64,000 nt of DNA from JACVRW01 sp963811055 (GTDB lineage: Bacteria; Actinomycetota; Thermoleophilia; Solirubrobacterales; Thermoleophilaceae): contig CAWEPQ010000001.1 of assembly GCA_963811055.1 (NCBI GenBank), forward strand, positions 186,001-250,000, given 5' to 3'. Of the stretch, positions 15,634 to 24,442 are shown piece by piece. A program made the position numbers and the translations under genes. The stretch's first letter is position 1. The number at the start of each line of letters is the position of its first letter. Below the pieces are notes generated by a model, which was not told the origin of the DNA, ran no database searches, and saw nothing but the letters and a program-made list of their open reading frames with translations.

Positions 15634-18031
15634 AGGCCGCGAAGGCGACGTTCGTCGACCGCTCGGCTTGCTCGCTGAGCAGGCGGGGGATGGCGTCGGC
15701 AGGCTGGGGGCGGGCAAAGTGGAAGCCTTGGCCGACGTCGCAGCCCAAGTCGCGGAGCCGCTGGAGCTGATCCTCGGTTTCGATGCCCTCCGCCACAGCC
15801 TTGAGGCCCAGCGAACGAGCGAGACTGAGCACCGCCATCACCACGGCGCTGTCGGACTCATTGCTGCCGAGGCCGGTCGTGAAAGAGCGGTCCACCTTGA
15901 TCACATCCACGGGTGGCAACCCGCGGATCTGGCTCAGCGACGAAAAGCCAACGCCGAAATCGTCGAGCGCCAACCCGACCCCCAACCGCTTGAGGGCAGA
16001 AAGAGCGGCGTGTACGACCTCGGTGTCATTGATCGCAGAGCTCTCGGTGATCTCCAGACACAGAGCACCAGGGTCGAGGCCGGCTGAGGCGAGCCCGTCG
16101 GCAACCGTCTGGGGAAACCTCGGGTCCGAGAGCTGGCGAGCCGAGACGTTAACGGCCACACACAACCCCGCGTCAACGGCACCGCTGCGGCGCCAGTCCG
16201 CGAGCTGCGCGCAGGCCTCACGGAGGACCCATTCGCCGATCGGCACAATGAGGCCGCTCTCCTCAGCCACGGGGATGAACTCATTGGGCGGAACGAGGCC
16301 GCGCTCGGGATGCTGCCAGCGGATGAGCGCCTCGACCGCGATGATGCGTTGGGTCGCCAAATCAACCTCGGGCTGGTAGTGCAAGACAAACTCCCCACCA
16401 CGCAGCGCGAGCCGCAACGCATGCTCGATCGCTAGCCGATCGTCGCCCGGCATCCGAGCTTCGGGATCAAAGAGCTCGTAGCGCCCTCGGCCATTTTCCT
16501 TTGCCGCATACAGGGCGATGTCAGCATCACGCAGGATCGAGTCGGGGCTGACGAATGGTTCTGTAGTGCTGCGAACACCCACGCTCGCGCTGAGATAGAA
16601 GTCGCGCGCCTCGTGCGTGAACGGACTCTCAAACACCTCCACGACGCGCTGGGCGACAAGCGATGCGGCTCCCGGCCCGGCGTCTTCGCACAGGATGGTG
16701 AACTCATCGCCCCCGAACCTCGCAATCGTGTCACCGGCGCGCGTCGCTTCGGACAACCGCTTGGCGGCATCAAGCAGCACGGCGTCGCCGACACCGTGGC
16801 CCATACCGTCATTGACCAACTTGAAGCGATCGAGATCAACAAACAGCACAGCGACTTCTCCGGGCTGGCGCCGCAGGCGTTCAAGCGCATGCGTGAGCCG
16901 GTCTAGGAACAGCGCTCGATTCGGCAGGCTGGTGAGCGGGTCGTGCAGCGCACGATGTGCGAGCTCCTCCGCGAAGCGCCGCCGCTCCGTCACGTCATGC
17001 GTCTGTGCGATGAAGTACCTGACCGTTCCACTGTCGCTGCGAACGGCGGTGACTCCCAGCTGCACCCAGACCTCGTGACCATCGCTATGCAGATACCGCT
17101 TCTCGGTTTCGTAGACGTCCGTCGCCCCGTCGAGCAGCGCACGCTGCTGATCGAGATCGATGGCGAGGTCGTCGGGATGGGTGATCGACTGAAAGTTGCG
17201 GGCGAGAAGCTTCTGCTCTGAGTAGCCCACCATCGCGCACAGCGCCCGGTTGACCTTGATGAAGCGGCCGTCAGGCGCGGTAAGCGCCATCCCTGACGCG
17301 CCGCTCTCGAAGGCCAGGCGAAAACGCTCAGCATTCTCGCGCGCCCGAAGGTGAGCCTCGCCCATGCGGGCCCGCATGTCTTCGTTCAGGCGCCACGTGA
17401 CGACGCTTGCAGCAACCGCCCCGAGCACGAACAGCGCGTGGATCGCAGCCCAGACCCACGGATTGCCGTCGTGGTTGTAGACCGAATGCGGAGAGATCGC
17501 GCCAAGAACGCCGTGCTCGGCGAGCACGTACCCGATCGCGAGCCCGAACGGCAACCAATCCTCGTAGAGGGCAAGTACAGCGATCATCACGAAGAAGTGG
17601 AAGTGCCCCTCGATCTGCCCGTCCCAGGCGTTGACGAGAACGGCAGATGCAGTGAGCAAGCCGAACACGACCGCCACCGACCGCGCCCGCCTGCCGACTG
17701 CCGGCAGGCTTGCAACTCCGCCGGCAAGCGCAATCGGCGCGACGGAAGCCACAGCCGTCAGCACGCTCAATCCGCGCGCAACCGAAAACACTGGCAGCAG
17801 CAGAACATGCGCCCAAAGAATCCACAACAAGGCCTTATGACGACTAACCCAGGCCTCATACGGCAGCGTCTGGCCCCGCGGAAGCGCATAACCCGCCGCC
17901 CACCGAACCCACGCAACAGCGCGGCCCCATAACGTCTCGTCGCCCAGGAGCATGCGGACCCGCACCCCGCCGGACGGCGACGCTGAATCCACAGCAGAGG
18001 CACCCTGGCGCATTACCACCAAGATCGGCAT
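15608..18031 (-). CDS. Membrane-bound PAS-GGDEF-EAL protein (cyclic-di-GMP turnover)
   Basis: 807 residues. About six membrane segments (residues 65-215) enclose a His-rich patch (EGHFHFFVM). A PAS/PAC domain (about 235-350) follows, then a GGDEF domain with RFGGDEF (438-444), then EAL. The inhibitory site RAGD (431-434) lies five residues before GGDEF. The EAL domain starts at EALIRW (567-572) and keeps DDFGVGFSSL, KVDRSF and EGIET. Both cyclase and phosphodiesterase signatures are intact, so it could make or degrade c-di-GMP depending on the signal. Start ATG 18031; Met27 is an alternative. A small membrane-protein gene overlaps its end. Confidence 0.93.
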   Translation of the reverse strand: MPILVVMRQGASAVDSASPSGGVRVRMLLGDETLWGRAVAWVRWAAGYALPRGQTLPYEAWVSRHKALLWILWAHVLLLPVFSVARGLSVLTAVASVAPIALAGGVASLPAVGRRARSVAVVFGLLTASAVLVNAWDGQIEGHFHFFVMIAVLALYEDWLPFGLAIGYVLAEHGVLGAISPHSVYNHDGNPWVWAAIHALFVLGAVAASVVTWRLNEDMRARMGEAHLRARENAERFRLAFESGASGMALTAPDGRFIKVNRALCAMVGYSEQKLLARNFQSITHPDDLAIDLDQQRALLDGATDVYETEKRYLHSDGHEVWVQLGVTAVRSDSGTVRYFIAQTHDVTERRRFAEELAHRALHDPLTSLPNRALFLDRLTHALERLRRQPGEVAVLFVDLDRFKLVNDGMGHGVGDAVLLDAAKRLSEATRAGDTIARFGGDEFTILCEDAGPGAASLVAQRVVEVFESPFTHEARDFYLSASVGVRSTTEPFVSPDSILRDADIALYAAKENGRGRYELFDPEARMPGDDRLAIEHALRLALRGGEFVLHYQPEVDLATQRIIAVEALIRWQHPERGLVPPNEFIPVAEESGLIVPIGEWVLREACAQLADWRRSGAVDAGLCVAVNVSARQLSDPRFPQTVADGLASAGLDPGALCLEITESSAINDTEVVHAALSALKRLGVGLALDDFGVGFSSLSQIRGLPPVDVIKVDRSFTTGLGSNESDSAVVMAVLSLARSLGLKAVAEGIETEDQLQRLRDLGCDVGQGFHFARPQPADAIPRLLSEQAERSTNVAFAAYDATVTPR

Positions 18032-18188
18032 CGCTTCGGAAATCCATGAATGGCGCCCACGCCGAGCTCTCGGTTGTCAGTCGGTCTCGCTTCGAACGGC
18101 AAGCGCCTGGGCTCTGGGCCGTCTGGCGATTGGACAGCGAGAAAGCGCCAATCTCCAGGGCCGCGGGAAAATACGAGCAGCGGCCGAA

Positions 18189-18277
18189 CGGAGAGGGTGG
18201 GATTCGAACCCACGAGGCAGTTTGACCCGCCCACACGATTTCCAGTCGTGCACCTTAAGCCACTCGGTCACCTCTCC
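18189..18277 (-). tRNA. tRNA-Ser (anticodon GGA)
   Basis: The minus strand folds into a class II tRNA: acceptor arms GGAGAGG and CCTCTCC, a D arm with GAGTGG, and anticodon loop CTGGAAA (anticodon GGA, reading UCC/UCU). A long variable arm follows, then the T arm GGGTTCGAATCCC. Discriminator base G. CCA is not encoded. Confidence 0.95.
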
Positions 18278-18298
18278 AGAGCGGCCCCTAGCGTAGCT

Positions 18299-18874
18299 TC
18301 AGAGTCCGAGCTCCCTGACCCCGTGCTCGCCCCAGCCCAGGTGGTGGGCCAGCTCGTGGCGGAGGGTTCTCTCCACCTGCGCGCGCAACACGTCAGGGTC
18401 GTACCCGAAGTCCCGCTCGAGTGTGTCCTGGTAGACCACGATCCGGTCCGGGTAGTTGTCGCGGGCCACGGTGTCGCCGAAGTAGTGCCCGTAGGCCCTG
18501 TGCTCGGCGCCGCGCCGGGAGACCACCACGGGGGTCTCGTCGAGCAGCCGCTGGAACTCCTCGGGCAGCGCGTCGATGGCCTCCGCCACGAGCAGGTCGA
18601 ACTCGTCGGTGCCCTCGCGCAGGTCGGGCTGGCCGGCCAGCTCCTCGCTGCGGCGCACGAGCCGCTCGAACTCCTGGTCGCTCATCCCCTCGTTTCCGGT
18701 GAGCGCCACGGTGGCCCACGCGGTGAAGAGCATCAGCGCGATCGCGCCGCCCACCATGGCGGCCAGTCCCTGGGCGCCCGACAGCGACGGCGGGTCGAGC
18801 AGGAACAGCAGCGTGCCCACCACGAACGCCGCGATGAGCGCCGCCTTGATCGGACCTCGGAGAGCGTCCTTCAC
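18299..18874 (-). CDS. Zincin-like metallopeptidase-family membrane protein
   Basis: 191 residues. Two hydrophobic segments (about 10-27 and 38-58) anchor the N-terminus. The C-terminal 115 residues are a Zincin_1 (DUF1025-like) domain, with PEEFQRLLDETPVVV, then RIVVYQDTLERDF, and at the end HELAHHLGWGEHGV. That is an HExxHxxGxxE pattern, so His, His and the final acid can bind zinc. Such minimal zincins are widespread in actinobacteria; proteolysis has not generally been shown. Membrane attachment is unusual for the family. It lies directly downstream of tRNA-Ser on the same strand. Confidence 0.85.
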   Translation of the reverse strand: MKDALRGPIKAALIAAFVVGTLLFLLDPPSLSGAQGLAAMVGGAIALMLFTAWATVALTGNEGMSDQEFERLVRRSEELAGQPDLREGTDEFDLLVAEAIDALPEEFQRLLDETPVVVSRRGAEHRAYGHYFGDTVARDNYPDRIVVYQDTLERDFGYDPDVLRAQVERTLRHELAHHLGWGEHGVRELGL

Positions 18875-18901
18875 GCCTCCGAGGGTACGCGGCGGGTCGG
18901 G

Positions 18902-19267
18902 CTAGTCGTCCGAGTCGGGCTCGTCGGAGCCCGCGGCGTCCGGGTTCCCGGTGGCGGTGCCCTCCTCGCCGGGCGTGCCGGGGCTCTCCTTCGTCCCCTC
19001 GCGCGCCGGACCGCCGTCGTCCGGCACCTGCTCGCCGGGGCCCTCCTCGGGTAGCTGGTCGGACTCCTCTGGTGGCGTCTCGGTCACGCTGCTCTCCTCC
19101 TCGGTCGGCTGATTGGGATCGGCCTGCGCGCCGGGCACCGCCGGATCCTGCTCCTTGGTCTCCCAGTCCTCGCGAGAGTCCTCGATGTGCTCTCCCACAC
19201 GCTCGGACTGCTCTTCGAGCTTCTCCACCTCGCGCTCCAGGCGCTGCGCTTCCTCTTCGTGCTCCAT
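18902..19267 (-). CDS. Acidic coiled-coil / disordered protein
   Basis: 121 residues, extremely rich in Glu, Asp, Pro and Gly. Residues 1-35 (EHEEEAQRLEREVEKLEEQ) form a short coiled coil; the rest has no hydrophobic core and ends EPDSDD. No catalytic motif or signal. 27 bases before the zincin gene on the same strand. Coding is supported by the strict acidic bias in this frame; function unknown. Confidence 0.6.
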   Translation of the reverse strand: MEHEEEAQRLEREVEKLEEQSERVGEHIEDSREDWETKEQDPAVPGAQADPNQPTEEESSVTETPPEESDQLPEEGPGEQVPDDGGPAREGTKESPGTPGEEGTATGNPDAAGSDEPDSDD

Positions 19268-19323
19268 GACTGCCCCACTACCCGCCTCCCGGGCAGGCGC
19301 AAACCGGCGGTAGGCTCCCCGGC

Positions 19324-19716
19324 ATGGCCCATCCGTTCCGCAGCGCAGTCGAGGCCCGCGACCACGACGCCATGACGGCGACCCTCGCGGAGAACGTCCA
19401 GTTCCACAGCCCGGTGGCGTTCCGCCCCTTCGACGGCCGCGAGGCCACGGCGGGAGTGCTGGCGGCGATCATGTCCGTGTTCGAGGACTTCGAGTACACC
19501 GACGAGCTCGAGTCGGGCGACACGGTGGCGCTGCTCTTCCGCGCGCGCGTGGGAGAGAAGGCGGTGCAGGGCATCGACTACCTGAAGCACGACGAGGAGG
19601 GCCGGATCGCCGAGTTCACGGTGATGCTGCGTCCGCTCTCGGCGATCATGGCCGTGGGCGAGCGCATGGCGCCCCAGGTCGAGGGGCTGGCCAAGGCCGA
19701 CCCGCCGACCGTCTGA
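19324..19716 (+). CDS. SnoaL/NTF2-like domain protein
   Basis: 130 residues. The start AHPFRSAVEARDHDAMTATL followed by ENVQFHSPVAFRPFDGREAT and a cone of strands ending in ISEFTVMLRPLSA-type sequence (here IAEFTVMLRPLSAIMAV) is a nuclear-transport-factor-2 fold. FHSPV plus the MLRP ending are shared with a large group of uncharacterised actinobacterial members, some hydratases or isomerases. It lies just upstream of the phosphate genes but is separated from them by a PHO-box-like site, so it is probably not part of that unit. Confidence 0.82.
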   Translation: MAHPFRSAVEARDHDAMTATLAENVQFHSPVAFRPFDGREATAGVLAAIMSVFEDFEYTDELESGDTVALLFRARVGEKAVQGIDYLKHDEEGRIAEFTVMLRPLSAIMAVGERMAPQVEGLAKADPPTV

Positions 19717-19733
19717 GCGCCCGCTTTACATCC

Positions 19734-19766
19734 GTTCACAACATCGTTTCCGCTCGTTCACGTGTC
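19734..19766 (+). promoter_or_regulatory. PHO-box-like direct repeats before the PhoX-type gene
   Basis: GTTCACAACAT at 19734 and GTTCACGTGTC at 19756 start exactly 22 bases apart, two 11-bp turns, with a degenerate CGTTTCCGCTC between. Streptomyces PhoP binds tandem 11-bp units with GTTCAC cores. The site ends 31 bases before the start of the phosphatase gene. Function inferred from spacing and from the genes controlled. Confidence 0.6.
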
Positions 19767-19796
19767 TGACCGCGAGCGACGCCACCCTGGCCGGGA

Positions 19797-21017
19797 ATGG
19801 AGCGAACCCGTCGAGAGGTAGTCGGGGTGGCGGCGGGCGGGGTGGCCGCCGTGGCGCTAGGGGCCGCGTTCTGGGACGACCTCTTCGGGTCGGCCTCCTC
19901 CGCTCAGCTTCGCCCCGGCCCGGGGTACGGGCCGCGCCGGCCGCCGAACGAGCTGGGCCTGCGGCTGCCGGAGGGCTTCAGCTCCAGGATGGTCGCGCAG
20001 GGCGGCAAGCGCGTGGCCGGCACGGACTACCGCTGGCACGAGGCATCGGACGGGTCCGCCACGTTCCCGGCCGGCGACGGCGGGTTCATCCTCGTGTCCA
20101 ACTCGGAGGCGCTCCAGGGCGGCGCCTCGGCCATTCGCTTCGACCGCCGCGGCCGGGTGGCCGACGCATACCGGATCCTCGACGGCACCTCCCAGAACTG
20201 CTCCGGCGGCGGGACTCCGTGGGGCACCTGGCTGTCCTGCGAGGAGGTGGAGTCGGGGGTCGTGTGGGAGTGCGACCCCACCGGGCGGCGCAAGCCGGTG
20301 AGCCACCCCGCGATGGGAGTGTTCAAGCACGAGGCCGCGGCCGTGGACCCGCGCGAAAGGCGCGTGTACCTCACCGAGGACCTGATCGATGGGCGCTTCT
20401 ACCGCTTCACCCCCGAGCGCTGGCCCGACCTGAGCGCCGGCCTGCTCGAGCTGGCCACGGTGGCGTCCGGCGGCGCCGTGACCTGGACCGAGGTGCCGGA
20501 CCCCGCCGCTCGCCGCACGGCCATCCGCCGCCAGCTGCCCGGGAGCACCGCCCTCAAGCGCGGCGAGGGGATCTGGCGCGACGGCCGCACCGTGTACGTG
20601 GCCACGACGGCCGACGACCGCGTGCACGCCTACGACATCGCGCGCGAGCGCATGCTCGTGATCTACGACGGGCTGGCGTCGCGCTCCGCCCCGCTGCTGC
20701 GGGTGGACCAGCTGACCGCCAACCGTGCCGGCGAGGTGTTCGTGTGCGAGGACATCTCGACCGAGGAGATCGACATCGGCGTAATCGACCGCTCGCGGCG
20801 CGTCTCGCGCTTCCTCTCGGCCACCGGTCCGCTGCACGAGAACTCCGAGCTCACGGGCGTGACGTTCGACCCGAGGGGCAGCCGGATGTACTTCTCCTCG
20901 CAGCGCGCGGGCGGGTCCGACGGTCTGGCTGGCCCTGGCTCGATTTACGAGATTTCCGGGCCTTTTCATGGCCGCAGGCGTTCACGCGCTGTTCACGCGG
21001 CGGATCAAAGCGCTTAA
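19797..21017 (+). CDS. PhoX/DUF839-family exported phosphatase-like protein
   Basis: 406 residues. The N-terminus ERTRREVVGVAAGGVAAVALG is a twin-arginine type signal. The body is a beta-propeller of the PhoX/DUF839 group: SQNCSGGGTPWGTWLSCEE, VFKHEAAAVDP, LTEDLIDGRFYRF, and ELTGVTFDPRGSRMYFSSQR near the end. PhoX enzymes release phosphate from organic esters outside the cell using Ca and Fe. This member is shorter than the classic PhoX, so activity is presumed, not shown. A PHO-box-like site lies upstream, and a second one falls inside its last codons before the nucleotidase gene. Confidence 0.85.
   Translation: MERTRREVVGVAAGGVAAVALGAAFWDDLFGSASSAQLRPGPGYGPRRPPNELGLRLPEGFSSRMVAQGGKRVAGTDYRWHEASDGSATFPAGDGGFILVSNSEALQGGASAIRFDRRGRVADAYRILDGTSQNCSGGGTPWGTWLSCEEVESGVVWECDPTGRRKPVSHPAMGVFKHEAAAVDPRERRVYLTEDLIDGRFYRFTPERWPDLSAGLLELATVASGGAVTWTEVPDPAARRTAIRRQLPGSTALKRGEGIWRDGRTVYVATTADDRVHAYDIARERMLVIYDGLASRSAPLLRVDQLTANRAGEVFVCEDISTEEIDIGVIDRSRRVSRFLSATGPLHENSELTGVTFDPRGSRMYFSSQRAGGSDGLAGPGSIYEISGPFHGRRRSRAVHAADQSA
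20980..21001 (+). promoter_or_regulatory. PHO-box-like direct repeat before the 5'-nucleotidase gene
   Basis: GTTCACGCGCT at 20980 is followed directly by GTTCACGCGGC at 20991: two 11-bp units in exact register, the textbook arrangement for a PhoP site. It overlaps the 3' end of the PhoX-type gene and ends 52 bases before the nucleotidase start, which fits a promoter for that gene. Binding is inferred. Confidence 0.65.
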
Positions 21018-21053
21018 CAGGGCCACCCCGGGGCGGCCGTACCTTGGGCCTCG

Positions 21054-22667
21054 GTGAGCGACCGCCGTCATCTGCTGGTAGGCGCGGCGACCTTCCTCGC
21101 GTCGATCCTCGTGGCCCTCCTCGGTCTCTACGCCAGGGCCGAGAGCCCCGCCCCCGAGGATGCCCCCGCGAGCGGCCTCGTGAAGGTGCGCCTGCTGGGC
21201 ATCAACGACCTTCACGGTCACATCGAGCCTGACCAGAGCGACCTCGGGGGAGCGGCCTGGCTGGCCGCCGGCCTCGATCGCGCCACGCTTCACGGCCACA
21301 CGATCAAGGTGCACGCGGGCGATCTCGTGGGCGCCTCCCCGCTCGCGTCCGCTTACTTCCACGACGAGCCGTCGATCGAGGTGGCCAATCGCATCGGCTT
21401 CGACGTGGCCACGCTCGGCAACCACGAGTTCGACGAGGGCGTGGACGAGTTGCGGCGCCTGCTCGACGGCGGGCAGCGCACGGGCGAGGACGCCCTCGAG
21501 CGTGACGCGAGCGGAAGGCTGGTGAACACGTCCGCCCCAGGCTTCCCGGGCGCCCGGTTCCCGTACGTCTCGGCGAACGTGGCGGACAGCGCCGGCAAGC
21601 TGCTGCTGCGTCCGTACGACGTGATCGAGCGGGCGGGCGTGCGGGTGGGCTTCATCGGCGTGACCACGCCCACCGCGCCGCGCTATCTGCTGCCCCGTTT
21701 CGCCGGCGGCTTCCGCTTCACGGACATGTCCGACGCGGTGAACCGCTGGGTGCCGGAGCTGCGGCGCCAGGGCGTGGAGGCGATCGTCGTGCTCGCCCAC
21801 GCGGGAGCGCCATCGCAGCAGGGGGACGGCACGCGCGCCGGTGGCCAGATAGCTGAGGAGGTGCGCCAGATGAGCGACGCCGTGGACGTGGTGGTGGCGG
21901 GCCACAGCCACTCGCTCATGAACCTGCGGGTGCCGAACGAGTCCGGCGCGGGGCACAAGCTGGTGGTGCAGTCGCTCTCATACGGCACGGCCTTCGATCA
22001 GGTGGACCTGACGGTGGACCGCGCCGGCGGCGACGTGGTGTCGAAGCAGGCGCGGATCCCCCGCACATGGCACCTCGGGCTGCGACCCGACCCCGAGGTG
22101 GAGACGCTGCTCGCGGGGTACCGGGACCGGCTGCGCCCGCTGGCTGACCGGGTGCTGGGGCGAGCCGCGGGTCCGCTCACAGCATCGAACGGGCTCGGCC
22201 TCCTGGCCGCAGAGGCCCAGCGCGCCTTCGCCGGCGCCGACGTGGCATTTGTGGACGCCGGCAGCTTCCGCGCCCGCTTGGACGCCGGTGAGATCACCTA
22301 CGCCGACCTGTTCGCCACGCAGGCCTACGACCATCCGCTCGTCCGGATGAGGCTGCGCGGCAGCGAGATCCGCGAGATCCTCGCGGCGGTCGCCGGCCCG
22401 GCCCTGTTCACGGCGGGCCTGGACAACGCCGGCAAGCTCGACCCGGGAGGCACGTACACGGTCGTGGCCAACGCCCTGCTGGTGGCCACCGGCCCGTACG
22501 ACGCGCTGCGCGCGGCGGCCGCGCGCGGACGCGAGCTGGGATCGCAGGTCGAGGCACTGGCCCGGTACGTGGCCACCCTGCCGCAGCCGATCCGGCCGGG
22601 ACCGCTGACCACGGCGAGCTGGCAGAGCTCGAGCGGGCCTCAGTACCTGTGTCCGGTGCCCGCCTAG
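21054..22667 (+). CDS. Exported 5'-nucleotidase / metallophosphatase (UshA-like)
   Basis: 537 residues from GTG 21054. A single N-terminal hydrophobic segment (6-27) exports or anchors it. The metallophosphoesterase domain carries NDLHGH (51-56), HAGDLVGAS with Asp90, GNHEFDEG (122-129), VLAHAG and GHSHSL, so both metal sites are complete. The C-terminal 5_nucleotid_C domain (from about 360) contains the nucleoside-binding region EITYADLFATQAYDHPLV. It should strip phosphate from nucleotides outside the membrane. With the PhoX-type gene it forms a phosphate-scavenging pair, each behind its own PHO-like repeat. Confidence 0.92.
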   Translation: MSDRRHLLVGAATFLASILVALLGLYARAESPAPEDAPASGLVKVRLLGINDLHGHIEPDQSDLGGAAWLAAGLDRATLHGHTIKVHAGDLVGASPLASAYFHDEPSIEVANRIGFDVATLGNHEFDEGVDELRRLLDGGQRTGEDALERDASGRLVNTSAPGFPGARFPYVSANVADSAGKLLLRPYDVIERAGVRVGFIGVTTPTAPRYLLPRFAGGFRFTDMSDAVNRWVPELRRQGVEAIVVLAHAGAPSQQGDGTRAGGQIAEEVRQMSDAVDVVVAGHSHSLMNLRVPNESGAGHKLVVQSLSYGTAFDQVDLTVDRAGGDVVSKQARIPRTWHLGLRPDPEVETLLAGYRDRLRPLADRVLGRAAGPLTASNGLGLLAAEAQRAFAGADVAFVDAGSFRARLDAGEITYADLFATQAYDHPLVRMRLRGSEIREILAAVAGPALFTAGLDNAGKLDPGGTYTVVANALLVATGPYDALRAAAARGRELGSQVEALARYVATLPQPIRPGPLTTASWQSSSGPQYLCPVPA

Positions 22668-22778
22668 GGCAACTGGCGCAAGCTGACCGGATCAATCGCA
22701 TAGTGGTGTTCGGCCGTCGGCGCATCGCTTTCGACGAGGCGGACGTCGACGGCCTGAACCTCCCTCACGCGGTCGCGA

Positions 22779-23030
22779 TCACCCCAGATCGGCGCGGAGC
22801 GTTTCGAACTCCGCGTCGGTGAGGAACCCGCGCGCGTGCAGCTCGGTCAGCTCGCGGAGCGTCTCCGCCGGGTCGTGACCAGGGCGGGCCTGCCGTCCTG
22901 CCGTCGGGACCGCCGCACGAACAGTCTGCTCGGCCCAGCGTCCGCCCTGACGCCCGCCGAACCAAGCGCTGACCATGTCCGTGCGACCCGTCACCGCGGC
23001 GGTGCGGATCATCTGGCTGAGCAGGACCAT
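22779..23030 (-). CDS. Small SHOCT-domain protein
   Basis: 83 residues. The C-terminal 30 residues, ETLRELTELHARGFLTDAEF with its final LRADLG, are a SHOCT helix-turn-helix-like oligomerisation motif. The N-terminal 50 residues are Gly/Arg/Gln-rich (FGGRQGGRWAEQ). The start ATG lies 6 bases after the UspA stop, so the two form one operon. SHOCT proteins have no catalytic role; this one may assemble with another protein of the unit. Confidence 0.75.
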   Translation of the reverse strand: MVLLSQMIRTAAVTGRTDMVSAWFGGRQGGRWAEQTVRAAVPTAGRQARPGHDPAETLRELTELHARGFLTDAEFETLRADLG

Positions 23031-23036
23031 CGCTCG

Positions 23037-23522
23037 CTAGTCGCGGTGCTCGCGGATGACGAGGACCGGCCGGTCGCAGTGCTCGATCAGCTTGCGCGAG
23101 ACGCTTCCGATCAGATGCGAGCGCAGTCCTGAGATCCCGTGCGAGCCCACCACGACCACCGCCGCGCCACGCTCCTGCGCGATGCCGATCAGCGTGTCCG
23201 CCACGTCGAGTTCGTCCGGGATGGCCTGCGGTTCCGCGGCCAACCCGAGGGAACGGGCGAGCTCGGCCCCGTTGGTAGCGACGGTCGAGGCATGCTCACT
23301 CTGCAAGCGGTCGACTGCTTCGACCGTAGCCGGATCCGCGAGTGGCCTGTCCAGCCCGCTGGGGTCGGGCCAAACCCCGATTACCGACGCCAGCCCCGGC
23401 TCCCAGACCGTCGCCACCACAGCAGGACGCCCCGCGAAGAGCTCTGCGGCGTGCCGGACGGCGGCTTGGGAAATCTCCGAACCGTCGTAGGCGATCAGGA
23501 TCGGTGCCACCGGGCCTGCCAT
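23037..23522 (-). CDS. Universal stress protein (UspA family)
   Basis: 161 residues, one Usp domain. ILIAYDGSEISQAAVRHA opens the fold, and VVVVGSHGISGLRSHLIGS to VSRKLIEHCDRPVLVIRE is the ATP-binding G-x2-G-x9-G-S signature, complete here, so nucleotide binding is expected. It is co-transcribed with the SHOCT gene and diverges by 29 bases from a decayed flippase-like gene. A second UspA is at 29883-30326. Confidence 0.92.
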   Translation of the reverse strand: MAGPVAPILIAYDGSEISQAAVRHAAELFAGRPAVVATVWEPGLASVIGVWPDPSGLDRPLADPATVEAVDRLQSEHASTVATNGAELARSLGLAAEPQAIPDELDVADTLIGIAQERGAAVVVVGSHGISGLRSHLIGSVSRKLIEHCDRPVLVIREHRD

Positions 23523-23551
23523 GCCCGGCGAGCCTACAGTGATCGAAGCCG

Positions 23552-24428
23552 ATGACCGCGCCCCTCCGTCGCATCGCGCTCCTTGCCGTCACGGGCGTCT
23601 CGCTCTACCTCGTCGCCCCCGCCCTGCTTGACACCTTCTCGTCCTGGCAGCGGCTGCGCGACATCTGGCCCGGCGCGGTCGCGCTCATCGTCGCGCTCGA
23701 GTTCGCCAGTCTCGCCTGTGTCTGCCTGCTGCAGCGGCTCGCGCTGCAGCGGCCACGCTGGCTGCCGGTGGTGATGTCGCAGCTCGCCGGCAACGCCGCG
23801 GCCAAGATCGTTCCCGGCGGCGGGGCGGTCGGCCATCCTCCTCGGCCCGCCGGTGCCCGACGACCTGCTTCAGGGACTCTGGGTCGCGCTGGGGGCGCTC
23901 GCGATCCTGTTCGCCGTCGGCGCCGTGCTGCTCGTGGCCGATACGCCGCTACGGCGGGTCGGCGCCGCGGTCCAGGCCGTCCGCAACGCGCTTCTGCGCA
24001 AGCGCGCTCCACTCGACGGACTTCCGGAGCGCCTCGTCCGCGAGCGCGACCAGATCCTCCGCGTTCTGGGACATAGCCGCTGGGAGGCACTGGCCGGATC
24101 GATCGGCCGGTGGCTGCTCGACTACGGCGCACTCCTGGTGGCGGTCCGGGCGGTCGGGTCGGGTTCGCGAGCACTGCTCGTGCTGCTTGCCTTCGTGACC
24201 GCGCAGGTGCTCGCGCAGATCCCGGTCACGCCGGGCGGGCTGGGGTTCGTCGAAGCGGGTCTGACGGCGATGCTGGTGCTCGCGGGCGTGGGCGCGGCGG
24301 ACGCCGCCCTCGCGACCTTCGCGTACCGGCTGGCCTCGTATTGGCTGCCGCTGCCCGCGGGAGCCGCCGCTTGGGGCATCCACGCCTGGCGCTACCGGGA
24401 GCGTCAGGCTCCGCAGGCTGAACCGTGA
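23552..24428 (+). pseudogene. Broken lysylphosphatidylglycerol-synthase-TM (flippase-like) gene
   Basis: The first part, from ATG 23552 (RRIALLAVTGVSLYLVAPAL to SQLAGNAAAKIVPGGGAVG), and the second part, from about 23835 (SAILLGPPVPDDLLQGLWVA to the end), are in different frames. The segment that should link them, normally several tens of residues after the PGG turn, is missing. The rest shows the UPF0104 family pattern, including QIPVTPGGLGFVEAGLTAML. So an internal deletion not divisible by three has disabled it. Intact relatives move lipids across the inner membrane or add amino acids to them. A second, also broken, family member lies 390 bases downstream. Confidence 0.85.
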
Positions 24429-24442
24429 GGGAGCAGCTCGCC

